A stretch of 64,000 bases of DNA from Mycoplasmopsis pulmonis. GTDB lineage: Bacteria; Bacillota_I; Bacilli_A; Mycoplasmatales; Metamycoplasmataceae. This document shows, one piece after another, positions 26,517 through 36,836 of this stretch (position 1 is the stretch's first letter; the number at the start of each line of letters is the position of its first letter). The translations under genes and the position numbers were made by a program. The stretch spans positions 248,001-312,000 of the forward strand of contig NZ_LR215008.1 of the NCBI RefSeq assembly GCF_900660575.1, read 5' to 3'. Under the pieces are notes generated by a model. That model made no database searches. It was given only the letters and a program-made list of their open reading frames with translations, and was not told the origin of the DNA.

Positions 26517-29352
26517 TTATTTTAAATTTACAAGTAAAAGTCCATCAACAAAAATTTGTTCATTTACTTTTTGACTTTTATTAACTTGATCAAAAGTTAA
26601 AATATCCTCAACTTTAGAAGCACTTACATGTTTGGTTTCAATAGAAAATGAATCTAGAATTCTTACATTAATATATTCACCATCTGCACCTGAAGATCTA
26701 AATCTTAGTCTAATTACTTTGTATTTATCATCTTGTTTTACAACATGGAAATAAGTAAGCATATCATTTGCGATTGTCATTCTTCTTCTAATTACATCAC
26801 TAAATTGTGCTGAATTAGTATTGATATTATTGCTTGCTTTAAATTTTATTTGTTTTAACTCATCAACAATTGCTGATAGTCAGTGTTTATTATTACTTAA
26901 ATATCTAGTTTTTAAGAAATTTGCAGCTCAAAATTGATCAAAAATTCTTCTAAACTCGATTGGCACAAAAGTTACATAACCAAGAATAGTTCTTTTACTA
27001 ATTACTTTTGAACCTTTTTTTAGTTTGTATTCAAGTTCATAAGCACTATAGCTACTTTGAGAAGCTGATATTGGTGAAAGTTTTGCGTTATCTTCTAAAT
27101 AAAAAGTATAACCCTTAGGTATTTCTAAATCGTAGTATTTTAGAAGTACATTTTTTTTGTGATTTTTGTCATTTTTTGCCTCAAATTCAGTTTTAAAATC
27201 ATTTGAGTTTTTGTCTATATTTTTTCTTTTGAAGAAAGTATTTTCATTTATAAAATCAATTAATTTATTTTTGAAATTTTCAAGAGTATTTATAGTTTGG
27301 CTACCACCAAAAATAAACATTTGATTTTCATTTTGAGAATCTACACCAGTTGTTTTGATATAGAATTCTTTTAGTTTTTTAAAATCAGGTAAATTATTTT
27401 TTTCTTGTTCTAGTAAAGAATCAACTAAACCTCTTGTGTCATTGTTGTTTCTTGCTTTAACAAAGATATCTATTAATTCTCTTGTAGTTAAAAAGTAACC
27501 TAGCCCATATGAGCTTTGATTTTGATGAGAATAAAAGACTTTATTATTTCTAACTTGCTCTCTTTTAAAACCAGTAATTACTTTTGAAAAGCTTGATGAA
27601 TTTTTGCTTGAAGTATTTCTTACAAGTTTTACATTGAAATCAACTTGACCTGAATAATTTTTGTAATTAACCACTTCAATTTCTATGTTAAAAAACTTTA
27701 GAACTTGAGCAGTATCGGCAACTGATTTTCTAATTTGAACCTCAAATTTTGGAGAAGTAATTTGACCTTTTTCAATTTTTAAGTCACTAGCTTTTAAATC
27801 ACTTGGATAAGTTTTAGATATATCTCATGAATTATTTTTTTTAATTTCAATATCATTTGAGTTAAGTTTTCTAAAACCTGAAAGCACTTTATTAACTTCA
27901 ACTTTTCGAGAATCTTTTTCAATGATTAAAATTACATCAACACTTCCATTTGTAAGGTTGTAATTTGGTTGACCTTTAAGTTTTACTGAATATTTAAAAC
28001 CATTAGATAAATCACTTTGATTTGAAGAGTTATCTTTTACTCTTATATGGTTTTTAATTTGGTTACTATCAATTACTTGATTTGGATTTAATTGAGTAAC
28101 TAGAGATTGTGCATATGTTGAGTTATTTTTTAAAATTAACTCTTTAATTTTTTTAGCTTCGTTGTTTAGTTCTTTTAAAACTAAGTTTGATTTTTCATCT
28201 ACAATCTTAATTCCTGGAAAATCCTACAAGATATTGGTAGAATTGTCTTGATTCAACTTTTCCAGTTTTTGAACTAGGATTTTCATCAGAACCATTGTCT
28301 AAATTATCTCTAACTATTTTGTAATGTAAAACTAGTTGATAATTAAATTGATTATTTAATTTAAATGTTTGAAGATCTATTTTAACTACCTCAAGTTTAG
28401 CATTTTGTGGAATTGATAGATCAAAATATTTTCTTAATTCTTCTAGTTTATTTTCACTATTTAGTATTTGATTTCTAAATTCAGGAGCTTTTGGACGAGT
28501 ACTTAGATTTTTTCATCTAATGTTAGCTTCATGATTAAGATTTACTCTTGCAAATCCTGTAACTTCAAGACTAAGATCTCTTTTAATGCTTGGATTTTCT
28601 TTTAGAGAAATAGTAGCTTTTATTTTTGCTTTTGCTTCAACATCGTTGACTCAAACTTTTTCGAATTTAACATCGTATTTATTATCAACATCTAAACCTT
28701 CAACTTTTAACTTTTTCATTTCATTAGTTAATTGTGATGGTGAAATTTTTCCTTTTTCTGTTACATCAACACTAAACTTGCTTTCTTCTAAAGTAGAAAG
28801 TTTTGGTTTTAACCCTTCTAATTTAACTTTTTTACTTTGGGTTTCGCTACCTTTGGTTAATTTTAAGTTTACTTCAAGAGTTCCTGCATCATCATTAACT
28901 TGATTATTTCCACTTATAAGCTCAAGTGAAAGTTGAGCATCACTAGGAACTTGAAAATCATTTTCTCCTGCTTTTACTGAAAATTTGCTAATGTCTTTAA
29001 GATCTTCACTTGTTATTGCCGAAGCAAGTTTTTGAATAGATGAATTTTCTTTTAACGAAAGTTTTGTTATTGATTGAATTTTAGATTCTAAAGTGTTTGG
29101 ATCAGTTTTTGGTCCAGTTTGAGGGGTATTGTCTGGTTTAGTCTCTGGATTAGGAGTTGGACTAGTATCGGGTTTATTCTCTGGATTAGTCTCCGGATTA
29201 GTCTCTGAATTAGTGTTTGGATTAGACTGTTGTCCTTGCTCACCATTCTGCTTATTACTTAGCACAAGATAAGTTGTCGCACCACCAACCGCAACTATAG
29301 TTCCTCCGGTTGCTGCAATTGCAGCTAATATAATTTTTTTTGACTTAAGCAT
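26517..29352 (-). pseudogene. Surface protein with Lipoprotein_17-type repeats, frameshifted
   Basis: The N-terminus is a signal anchor (hydrophobic about residues 6-32, no lipobox Cys), followed by a Pro/Thr/Asn/Glu-rich linker made of short NPETNPENKP-like units, then Lipoprotein_17-type domains. The first frame ends at TAA 28207-28209; the second frame is open from about 28223 down to TAA 26517-26519, with Trp TGAs. Dropping one base near 28222-28226 (the GTAGGAT context) joins both, giving about 945 residues. The C-terminal half shares blocks with the plus-strand paralogue at 18479-21239 (LIDIFVKARNNND, EIPKGYTFYL). Both paralogues having one single-base break is notable. Confidence 0.8.
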
Positions 29353-29629
29353 AACATCCTACCTTAGTTTTTATTCGTGTTTATTCATGTATATTTGGGG
29401 CAAATTTTAGTTAATTTACAAAAACATACACACTTTAATTATACCATTTTAAAATTAAAAATCAAAAAAATAAAATAAAAGTGTTATATTATAATAAATT
29501 ATTCAAATTTATAACTAAAAAATTTATATTATTTTTCTAATAGCTTAATTTAAGAAAATTTATTATATTTTTGGTCTAAAAATCAGCTATATTTATAGAA
29601 AAATGAGCACTAAAAAATTTTTATTTTTT
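29353..29629. other. AT-rich divergent intergenic region
   Basis: About 280 bases of very high AT between the surface protein start and the tRNA promoter. No ORF or stable structure recognised beyond A/T tracts. Confidence 0.5.
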
Positions 29630-29658
29630 TTGAAATAAATTTTAAAACTTGTTATAAT
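29630..29658 (+). promoter_or_regulatory. Promoter of the tRNA-Leu/tRNA-Lys unit
   Basis: TTGAAA, a 17-base spacer and a perfect TATAAT, about 18 bases before the first tRNA base. Confidence 0.8.
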
Positions 29659-29676
29659 AACATAGCATTTTTAAAA

Positions 29677-29763
29677 GCCCGGGTGGCGGAATAGGTAGAC
29701 GCAGGGGACTTAAAATCCCCCGGCAGTAGTGCCGTGCTGGTTCAATTCCAGTTCCGGGTACCA
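29677..29763 (+). tRNA. tRNA-Leu (anticodon TAA)
   Basis: 87 bases including an encoded CCA. Acceptor GCCCGGG pairs with TCCGGGT; anticodon stem GGGGA/TCCCC with loop CTTAAAA gives anticodon UAA; a long variable arm (CGGCAGTAGTGCCG) marks a class II tRNA; T-arm GGTTCAATTCC. Confidence 0.97.
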
Positions 29764-29768
29764 ATAGA

Positions 29769-29844
29769 GCGCCTTTAGCTCAGCAGGTAGAGCAAATGGC
29801 TTTTAACCATTGGGTCAGAGGTTCAAATCCTCTAAGGCGTACCA
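29769..29844 (+). tRNA. tRNA-Lys (anticodon TTT)
   Basis: 76 bases including CCA. Acceptor GCGCCTT / AAGGCGT, D-arm AGCTCAGCAGGTAGAGC, anticodon stem AATGG/CCATT with loop CTTTTAA (UUU), T-arm GAGGTTCAAATCCTC. Five bases after the tRNA-Leu. Confidence 0.97.
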
Positions 29845-29863
29845 TTTTCACGAAAGTGACCAA

Positions 29864-29889
29864 AAACACAGCTTAGGTTGTGTTTTTTA
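29864..29889 (+). terminator. Terminator of the tRNA unit
   Basis: AAACACA / TGTGTTT stem with an 8-base loop and T-run; preceded by a small TCAC-GAAA-GTGA hairpin at 29848-29859. Confidence 0.7.
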
Positions 29890-29950
29890 TTTTATTGATC
29901 ATAAAAAAGTAATATAATTACCAAGAATTTTCCTAAATTTTTTTTTATTT

Positions 29951-29979
29951 TTGACAAAAGAGCAAATTTTGGATATTAA
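29951..29979 (+). promoter_or_regulatory. recA promoter
   Basis: Perfect TTGACA (29951-29956), 17-base spacer, TATTAA (29974-29979). No LexA-type operator is visible nearby. Confidence 0.65.
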
Positions 29980-29999
29980 AGATTGAAGGAAGTGGAAAT

Positions 30000-31019
30000 A
30001 TGTCTGAAAACAATCAAAGTAACCAAAATAATCAAATAAATAAAATAATTAAATCAACCATTGAAGAAATAGAAAAAAAATTTGGAAATGAATCAATAAT
30101 GCTTTTGGGTCAAAAAGAAAAATGTGACGTTGATGTTTTTTCATCTGGCTCATATGCAATTAATAGTGCCCTTGGAATAGGGGGCTTTCCTAAAGGAAGA
30201 ATTATTGAAATCTTTGGCCCTGAATCTAGTGGAAAAACTACAATAGCTCTTCATACAATAGCTGAAATTCAAAAGAAAAATGGTTTTGCAGCTTTTATTG
30301 ACGTTGAGCACTCAATTGATCCAGTTTATGCTAAAAATTTAGGAATAGACATTGACAATCTCTTAATTTCTCAACCAGATAGTGGAGAGCAAGCTTTAGA
30401 AATAGTTGATATTCTTGCTAAATCTGGCTCAATAGACTTAATTGTTGTCGATTCAGTTGCTGCTCTTGTTCCTGAAGCTGAGTTAAATGGAGAGATGAAG
30501 GATCAATCAATTGGTCTTCAAGCTCGTTTAATGTCAAAGGCTCTAAGAAAAATTACAGGATCTTTATCAAAAAATAAAACTTCTGTGATTTTCATTAATC
30601 AAGTGCGAGAAAAAATTGGTGTGGTTTTTGGAAATCCCGAAACCACCCCCGGAGGAAGAGCTCTTAAGTTTTATGCATCGATTCGTTTAGATGTGAGAAA
30701 AAGCACAAATATTATGTTAAATAATGACATAAGTGGAAATCAAATTAGAGTTAAAGTTGTAAAAAATAAATTAGCTCCACCATTTAAAATTGCAGAAACT
30801 GAAATAATTTTTTCAAAAGGAATTAACAAATTTGGAGAAGTAGCTGATTTGGCTCTTGTTCATGATGTATTACAGAAAAAAGGAGCTTGATTTTCATACA
30901 ACGGAAATAACATAGCTCAAGGACGTCAAAAATTAATAGCTCAACTTGAGTCTAACAATGAACTCTTTGAAGAAATTTTTCAAAAAATAGTTGAAAAAGA
31001 AAATCAAAAGTTATCCTAA
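30000..31019 (+). CDS. recA: Recombinase RecA
   Basis: 339 residues, one TGA-Trp codon. It drives strand exchange in homologous recombination. Walker [10 protein letters not shown], the [11 protein letters not shown] block (DAEHALDP in most bacteria), [22 protein letters not shown] and ALKFYAS are all in place. GAAGGAAGTGG serves as RBS just before the ATG. Monocistronic with its own promoter. The short Asn-rich N-terminus is unlike the usual RecA start. Confidence 0.97.
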
Positions 31020-31093
31020 AAGCAAATTAAAAAATCATTAATTATAAATCTTTATTTTGTGAATTTAGGTGATTTTTTTATTGCTCTTTTTAA

Positions 31094-31099
31094 TATAAT
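31094..31099 (+). promoter_or_regulatory. -10 box of mnmG, near-leaderless start
   Basis: TATAAT ending 9 bases before the mnmG ATG, with no Shine-Dalgarno in between. Confidence 0.55.
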
Positions 31100-31108
31100 A
31101 GCAATACT

Positions 31109-32944
31109 ATGATTAGGAAAAATTTTGATGTTATTGTAATTGGTGGAGGCCACGCTGGTGTTGAGGCTACTTTTGCTTTGGCAAAAATGAACTTAAAAGT
31201 CGCTTTGATTACAATTTATAAAGATAAAATTGGTGCAATGCCTTGTAATCCTTCTATTGGAGGACCTGCAAAAGGAATTATTACCAAAGAAATTGATGCC
31301 CTTGGGGGAGTGCAAGGCTACTATGCTGATAAAGCTATGATTCAAGTGAAAATGCTCAATGAATCAAAAGGCCCTTCAGTTAGGGCAATTAGAGCTCAAA
31401 TTGATAAGGAAAAATACTCAGAAATTATTGTAAAAGATCTTTTACAAAATGAAAATGTGACAATTTTTGAGGATTTTGCCACTGATTTGATTGTTGAAAA
31501 TGATCAAATAGTTGGTGTTGAACTTGAAAAAAACAAAACTATTAGTTCCAATCTTGTTGTTATGACAACCGGAACATATATGAACTCAAGAATTTTAAGA
31601 GGAAGCGACATTGAACACACAGGACCTAATGGAGAAAAAACCGGAATAGGTCTTTCTAAAGCTCTAGAAAGACTAGGTTTTGAACTAATTAGACTAAAAA
31701 CAGGAACTCCTCCAAGAATTTACTCTGATTCAATAGATTTTTCCAAAGTAGAAGAGGAAGTCCTTGATGTTAATGGCTATGTTTTTTCACCTAGAAGTAA
31801 TGTCAAAATTGACAAACAAATTCATTGTTATTTAACTTATACAAATGAAAAAACTCACAAAATAATTCAAGATAACATTAATAAATCAGCTATGTACTCT
31901 CAATTAATTGAAGGTACTGGTCCTCGTTATTGTCCTAGTGTTGAAGATAAAATTATGAAATTTGCTGACAAAGAGCGACATCAAATTTTCTTTGAACCAG
32001 AGACTTCTCGCCAGGACATTATGTATATAAACGGACTTTCAACATCATTTCCAGTTGAAGTTCAAAAACAAATTGTCAAAACCATACCTGGACTAGAAAA
32101 TGCTAGAGTTAAAATTTGAGGTTATGCAATTGAATATGATGCAATTAATCCACTGCAGTTAAAAAAATCGCTTGAGTCTAAAAAAATCAAGGGACTATTT
32201 TTAGCAGGTCAAATCAATGGAACTAGTGGATATGAAGAAGCGGCAGCTCAAGGGCTAATAGCTGGAATTAACGCTGGTTTAAAATTTAAAGGTGAAGATG
32301 AAATTGTAATTCAAAGAAATCATGGTTATATTGGTGTTCTAATTGATGATTTAGTAACAAAAGGAACTCAAGAGCCCTATAGAATGCTTACCTCAAGAGC
32401 CGAGTATCGTCTTTTATTAAGAAATGATAACGTTGATATTAGACTAGCTCATTATGGACTAAAAGCTCATTTAATTTCTCAACAAGACTATCAAAAGATT
32501 CTTGAAAAATACAAGAAAATAGATGAAAAAATTGAAGAGTTAAAAACTAAGTTTGTCTCTTCGAAAACTGATTTTGCTCAAAAGTACAAAATTGAAAATG
32601 GAATAAGTTATTTCCAAGCTCTAACTCGCCCTGATATTGAGCCAAGTGATTTAATAAAAGATTTTGAATTTTTAAATGAAATGACTATTCAAATAAGACT
32701 AGAAGGCTACATTAAAAAACAAAATAATGCAGCTGCTAAAATGGAAAGACTTGAAAATTTAAAAATTCCTGAAAAAATTGATTATTCACAAATTTTAAAT
32801 TTAGCCAATGAAGCAAGAGAAAAATTTAATAAAATTCGCCCTCAAACTATAGGACAGGCCTCAAGAATTAGTGGTATTAACCCAGCTGATATTCAAATGT
32901 TACTTTTTTATCTTGATTTGAAAAAAAGCAAACATGAAAATTAA
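31109..32944 (+). CDS. mnmG: tRNA uridine-34 carboxymethylaminomethyl synthesis enzyme MnmG (GidA)
   Basis: 611 residues; one TGA-Trp codon. FAD enzyme that with MnmE modifies wobble U34. GGGHAGVEA is the FAD-binding GxGxxG region; [34 protein letters not shown] and [12 protein letters not shown] are the family blocks; the C-terminal helical domain is present. The stop overlaps the rlmH start by 11 bases. Transcript likely leaderless. Confidence 0.97.
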
Positions 32945-33371
32945 CATTATTTCAGTTGGAACTCTTTCAAAAGAATTTCAAGTTATTTTTGATGACTATA
33001 TCAAAAAAATTAACTTTTATTCAAATGTCAATTTAATCAAGATAAAAGAGTTTAAAAGTAATAACAAAGATTTAATTATTAAAAATGAAACTATGGCTAT
33101 TTTGGAAAAAATTCCTAAAAATAGCAAAGTTTTTCTTTGTTCTTTAAATGCAGAGCAATATTCTTCAGAAAAATTTGCTCTTTTTCTTCAAGAAGACAAT
33201 ATAAGCTTTGTCATTGGCGGCTCTCATGGAGTTGATGAAAAGATGTTTAAAGGTGCTTGAAAAATAAATTTTTCAAAAATGACTTTTCCACACCAACTTT
33301 TTCATTTAATGTTAATTGAGCAAATATATCGAGGTTTTAGTATTTTAAATAACAAAATTTATCATAAGTAA
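32934..33371 (+). CDS. rlmH: 23S rRNA pseudouridine-1915 N3-methyltransferase RlmH
   Basis: 145 residues, one TGA-Trp codon; SPOUT methyltransferase acting on 70S ribosomes. [13 protein letters not shown] is the SAM-binding knot, and [21 protein letters not shown] the C-terminal signature. It starts inside the end of mnmG and is translationally coupled. Confidence 0.95.
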
Positions 33372-33409
33372 TTATAATAATATAATTATTAAAAGGTATA
33401 ATTCAAAGC

Positions 33410-34384
33410 ATGCTGAACTACAAATTAAGATTAAGAAAACCATTAGTTGTTTTTAAGAAGTATTGAACTATTAAAAAAATTACTTTTGTATCAATTTTAA
33501 TTGCTATTTCAGTAGTTTTTGCTATTTTAGGAGCTACAATAATTCCTATCACTAGCTTGCCTACATACAAAATTTCTTTTACAGGACTTCCTGTTAAGAT
33601 TTCGGGTTATATTTTTGGTCCAATAATTGGTCTTTTTGTAGGTCTTTTAACAGATCTTATTTCAATTTTGTTTTTACCTTCATATTACCACCCTTATTAC
33701 ACATTAGCCTCAGGTATTAATGGATTTATTCCAGGAATTGTTGGTGTAATGTTTTTTAAATTTTTTAAAGTTTTTTTCAACCCAAGAAGAAAAGAATTTT
33801 CTTTAGATTCAAAAATTGAAAAAGAAAAAAAACTTTATGAAAAGTCTAATTTTACAAATCAAAAACTTGCTAAAAAAATTGAACTTTTAACCCAAAGAAA
33901 AGAAAAACTAACTAAAGCAAACACGGATAAAAGAGTTGATTCATTTTTAACTTTTGTTTTTATGATTGCTGGAGCATTTTTTATTGTTATTACCATCCTT
34001 TTTAATTACGTTTTAATTTTCAATATCTTAAGTAAAAAACAAATAGCTGATTCTTTTTTACGTAAACCTGAATATTTAATGCTTTTAGCCTCTTCTGGTT
34101 TTATCCTAATGTTTTTTTATGTGATAATAAGTAAATTCTTTTTAAAAAGTGAGAAGTACTACACTATTATTCCTATTGTTGTTTTTTCAGCACTTTTAGA
34201 ATTTGCAAATGTTAATGTTATTTCTTTAGCTGATGAGGCATCTTTAAATATAAGTTATGTCACTGCTATGTTTAACCATATAATAACTGCTCCTATTAAA
34301 ATTTGAGTTAACTTAGTTGTTGTCTATTATTCATATAAAATAATAATTTTCCTAATAAATAAAAATTCAAAAAATAGTTGATAA
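33410..34384 (+). CDS. ECF transporter S component (substrate-binding membrane protein)
   Basis: 324 residues, TGA-Trp codons. Motif-like stretch TGLPVKISGYIFGPIIGLFVG followed by LTDLIS is typical of vitamin-type ECF S components. Six or so hydrophobic helices, but helices 3 and 4 are separated by an inserted charged coiled-coil loop (about residues 122-180), so it is longer than the usual ~190 residues. Substrate unknown (folate or riboflavin families are similar). It follows rlmH and precedes a dead ABC-like gene on the same strand. Weak RBS. Confidence 0.8.
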
Positions 34385-34406
34385 TTTAAAAGAAAATGAG
34401 AAATTA

Positions 34407-36770
34407 ATGGAAGAAAAAAAATATATTAATATTGAAGATATTTATATTTTCAATAAAAATAAAAATAAAATTGATTCCAATTTTCAATCAAAAATTAGAT
34501 TAAAAATTTTTGAAGGAGAAATTGGAGCTTTTTTTCTTAGAGAAGATAGTAATTTTTTATATACTAAAATCTGAAAAATTATAGAAAATCAAAAACTAGA
34601 TGACTGAGTTTTAATTTCAAATTCATTTTTTTTTGATGGGCATGAATTTGAAAATATTTCTAACAAAAAATTAATAACCTCTGATTTAATTGACATACTT
34701 TACAAAGAGGATTCTTTTGCTACAAAAAACTCTGAAATTTCAAGTGTTCACGAAAATATTTACAAGCACATTAAATGAATTTTAGAAAAAAATAAAGCCT
34801 CTTTTAAATCAAAAAATGATCAAAAATATAGTGCTAATAACATCCAATATTTGATGGATAATTTAAAGCTAAAATATTTAAATTTAATTAATAAAACTTA
34901 TGAAAAAAACTTAAGCTTTTTAGAAAATTGAGAAGAAAAAATAAGTAAATATAGAGATCTCTATGAAAACAATGGCGAAAAAGCAATTACAACAATTCTT
35001 TCATTTTTTAAAAGTGTAAATTCATTACTTGTTTATCATCAAAAAAAATATAGTATTGTTTTTCATGATTCTTATAAAGAATTTTTAACTTTAAATAAAA
35101 ACTTAAAAAACACTTTTTTCTTAGATACAACTAATTTAGATAAATTAAAAAAAGAGATAAATCACACAAGAACTATATCTTTTTTTAATTTCAATAGCTT
35201 ATCTCAAAGAGAAGATTTTTTTGTTTTAAAAAAAGAAATTGATAACATACTTTTAAACCAAAATAATAGAATCAGAAACATCAAAAAAATGATTGATTCA
35301 TTCATTTTTTCTTATGAAAATCTTTATAAAATCGAAAATTCACCATACAACAAAACTCACACAAACAATAAGCCTCTTTTTTATTTAAAAAGAAAATTAG
35401 TTTTTCAAAAAGCAGCTAGGGTTTTAAGGAAAAACAAGAAATTTTTAGTTTATCTAGACAAAGATCATTTAAATAGTTTTATTGAAAATTTTAAAAAATA
35501 CTCGCTTGATTTTATCCATAATAACTTGTTTTATATCAATGACAAATACTCTCATGTAAAACAAATTAGAAATATTATTTTTTTTGAATTCAACTTTGAT
35601 TTTAAGCCATATTTATTACTTTCTTCTTCAAATAAAAAGAGATATAAAAATGAAATTAAGGCTGTGCAAAATCAACTGATTTCATATCAAAATCAAATCA
35701 ACATTTTTTTATTTAAAAACTTTAAAAAAGATCTTCAAAAAGACTATGAAGCTGATAATTTAGAATATCTTTATAAAGAAGAATATGCTGATATTCATTG
35801 AAAACAAAAAAAGATTTCCGAAAATCATACTAAAATAATTTCTAATTTAGATTCTAAAATTTATAACTTACTAGAAAGAAACAATCAAGTTATTTTAAAC
35901 ATTAAAAAATTAATTAATGAAGCTAGCAATATTAATGAGGCAATTGAGAAAAAAGATAATAAATCTTCATATATTTCATACAATAAAAAATGAGCAAAAA
36001 TTATCTTAAAAAATATTGATAATTTAAAACTTTTAACCCAATCAATTACTTACTTAAATTTATATTTTAAAAACTTAAATTCTAAGAAAAATCACTATGA
36101 AATTTTTGTCAAAATGTACTATGAATATTTATTGATGATTGACAAAATTAAAATAAATGGCGATTATCTTTTGACAATTCATAACGACCTTGATGATTTT
36201 GAAAAAATCAAGATTTCATTTTTAATTTCACAACTTAAAAATCCATTTTTAATTTTTATTAACCTTTTAGATAAAAGTTTTTCAAAAAATGAGTTAACTA
36301 AAATAATTGGACTTTTTGGCTCAATTACAAGACAAAAAAAACAAGCCATTATTTTCTTTTTAAATGACAAGCATTTAGTATTTAATTTAACAAATAGAGT
36401 CTGAATTTTTGCAAAAAACTCACTAGTAGAATTTGGTAAAACTCATAAAGTATTTTTAAATCCAATTAATATTTTTTCTAAAAAGATGATCTATCATGAC
36501 AAAGATAAGTATCTAAGAGATATAGTTGACTATGATATTGACAAAGAGGAAAAAACCTTCAATAAATATACAGATGATCATTTTGTTTTTTCAACTCAAA
36601 ATGAGTTTTTACTTTGAAGTAAAACTTTAAAAGGTGATATGGATGCTTATATAACTGATAAAAAAATTTCAAATTTTTATACAGATAAAAGCCCAACAAC
36701 ACTACTTGATTTAGAAAGTGTTGTTTCTTATCCTAAAGAATTTATGTTAATTGACATTTCAAAAAAATAA
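34407..36770 (+). CDS. Degenerate ABC-transporter ATPase-like protein (OppD/OppF-like, catalytic motifs lost)
   Basis: 787 residues, several TGA-Trp codons. The first ~120 and the last ~190 residues follow the order of an Opp-type ABC ATPase, but split by a ~450-residue Lys/Asn-rich helical insert. FEGEIGAFFLREDSNFLYTK aligns with the GE..G..G.SGSGKS start, yet no P-loop remains (residues 42-54). FLIFINLLDKSFS (about 613-625) takes the Walker B place with Asp and Glu replaced by Asn and Leu; FFLNDKH (about 651) the H-switch place; and SLVEFGKTHKVFLNP the ..VE.G....lf..P end of OppD/F. No LSGGQ seen. It therefore cannot hydrolyse ATP in the usual way but the frame is intact, so a structural or binding role is likely. 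Confidence 0.7.
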
Positions 36771-36836
36771 ATGTAAAATTTGATACCATAAAATAATTGA
36801 TTAACTTTATAAAAAGCAAGCAAGAAGTGAGGTAAT

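Noticed and set aside
28586-28903. 105-codon plus-strand ORF
   Set aside because: Antisense to the surface protein gene, a by-product of its codon use.
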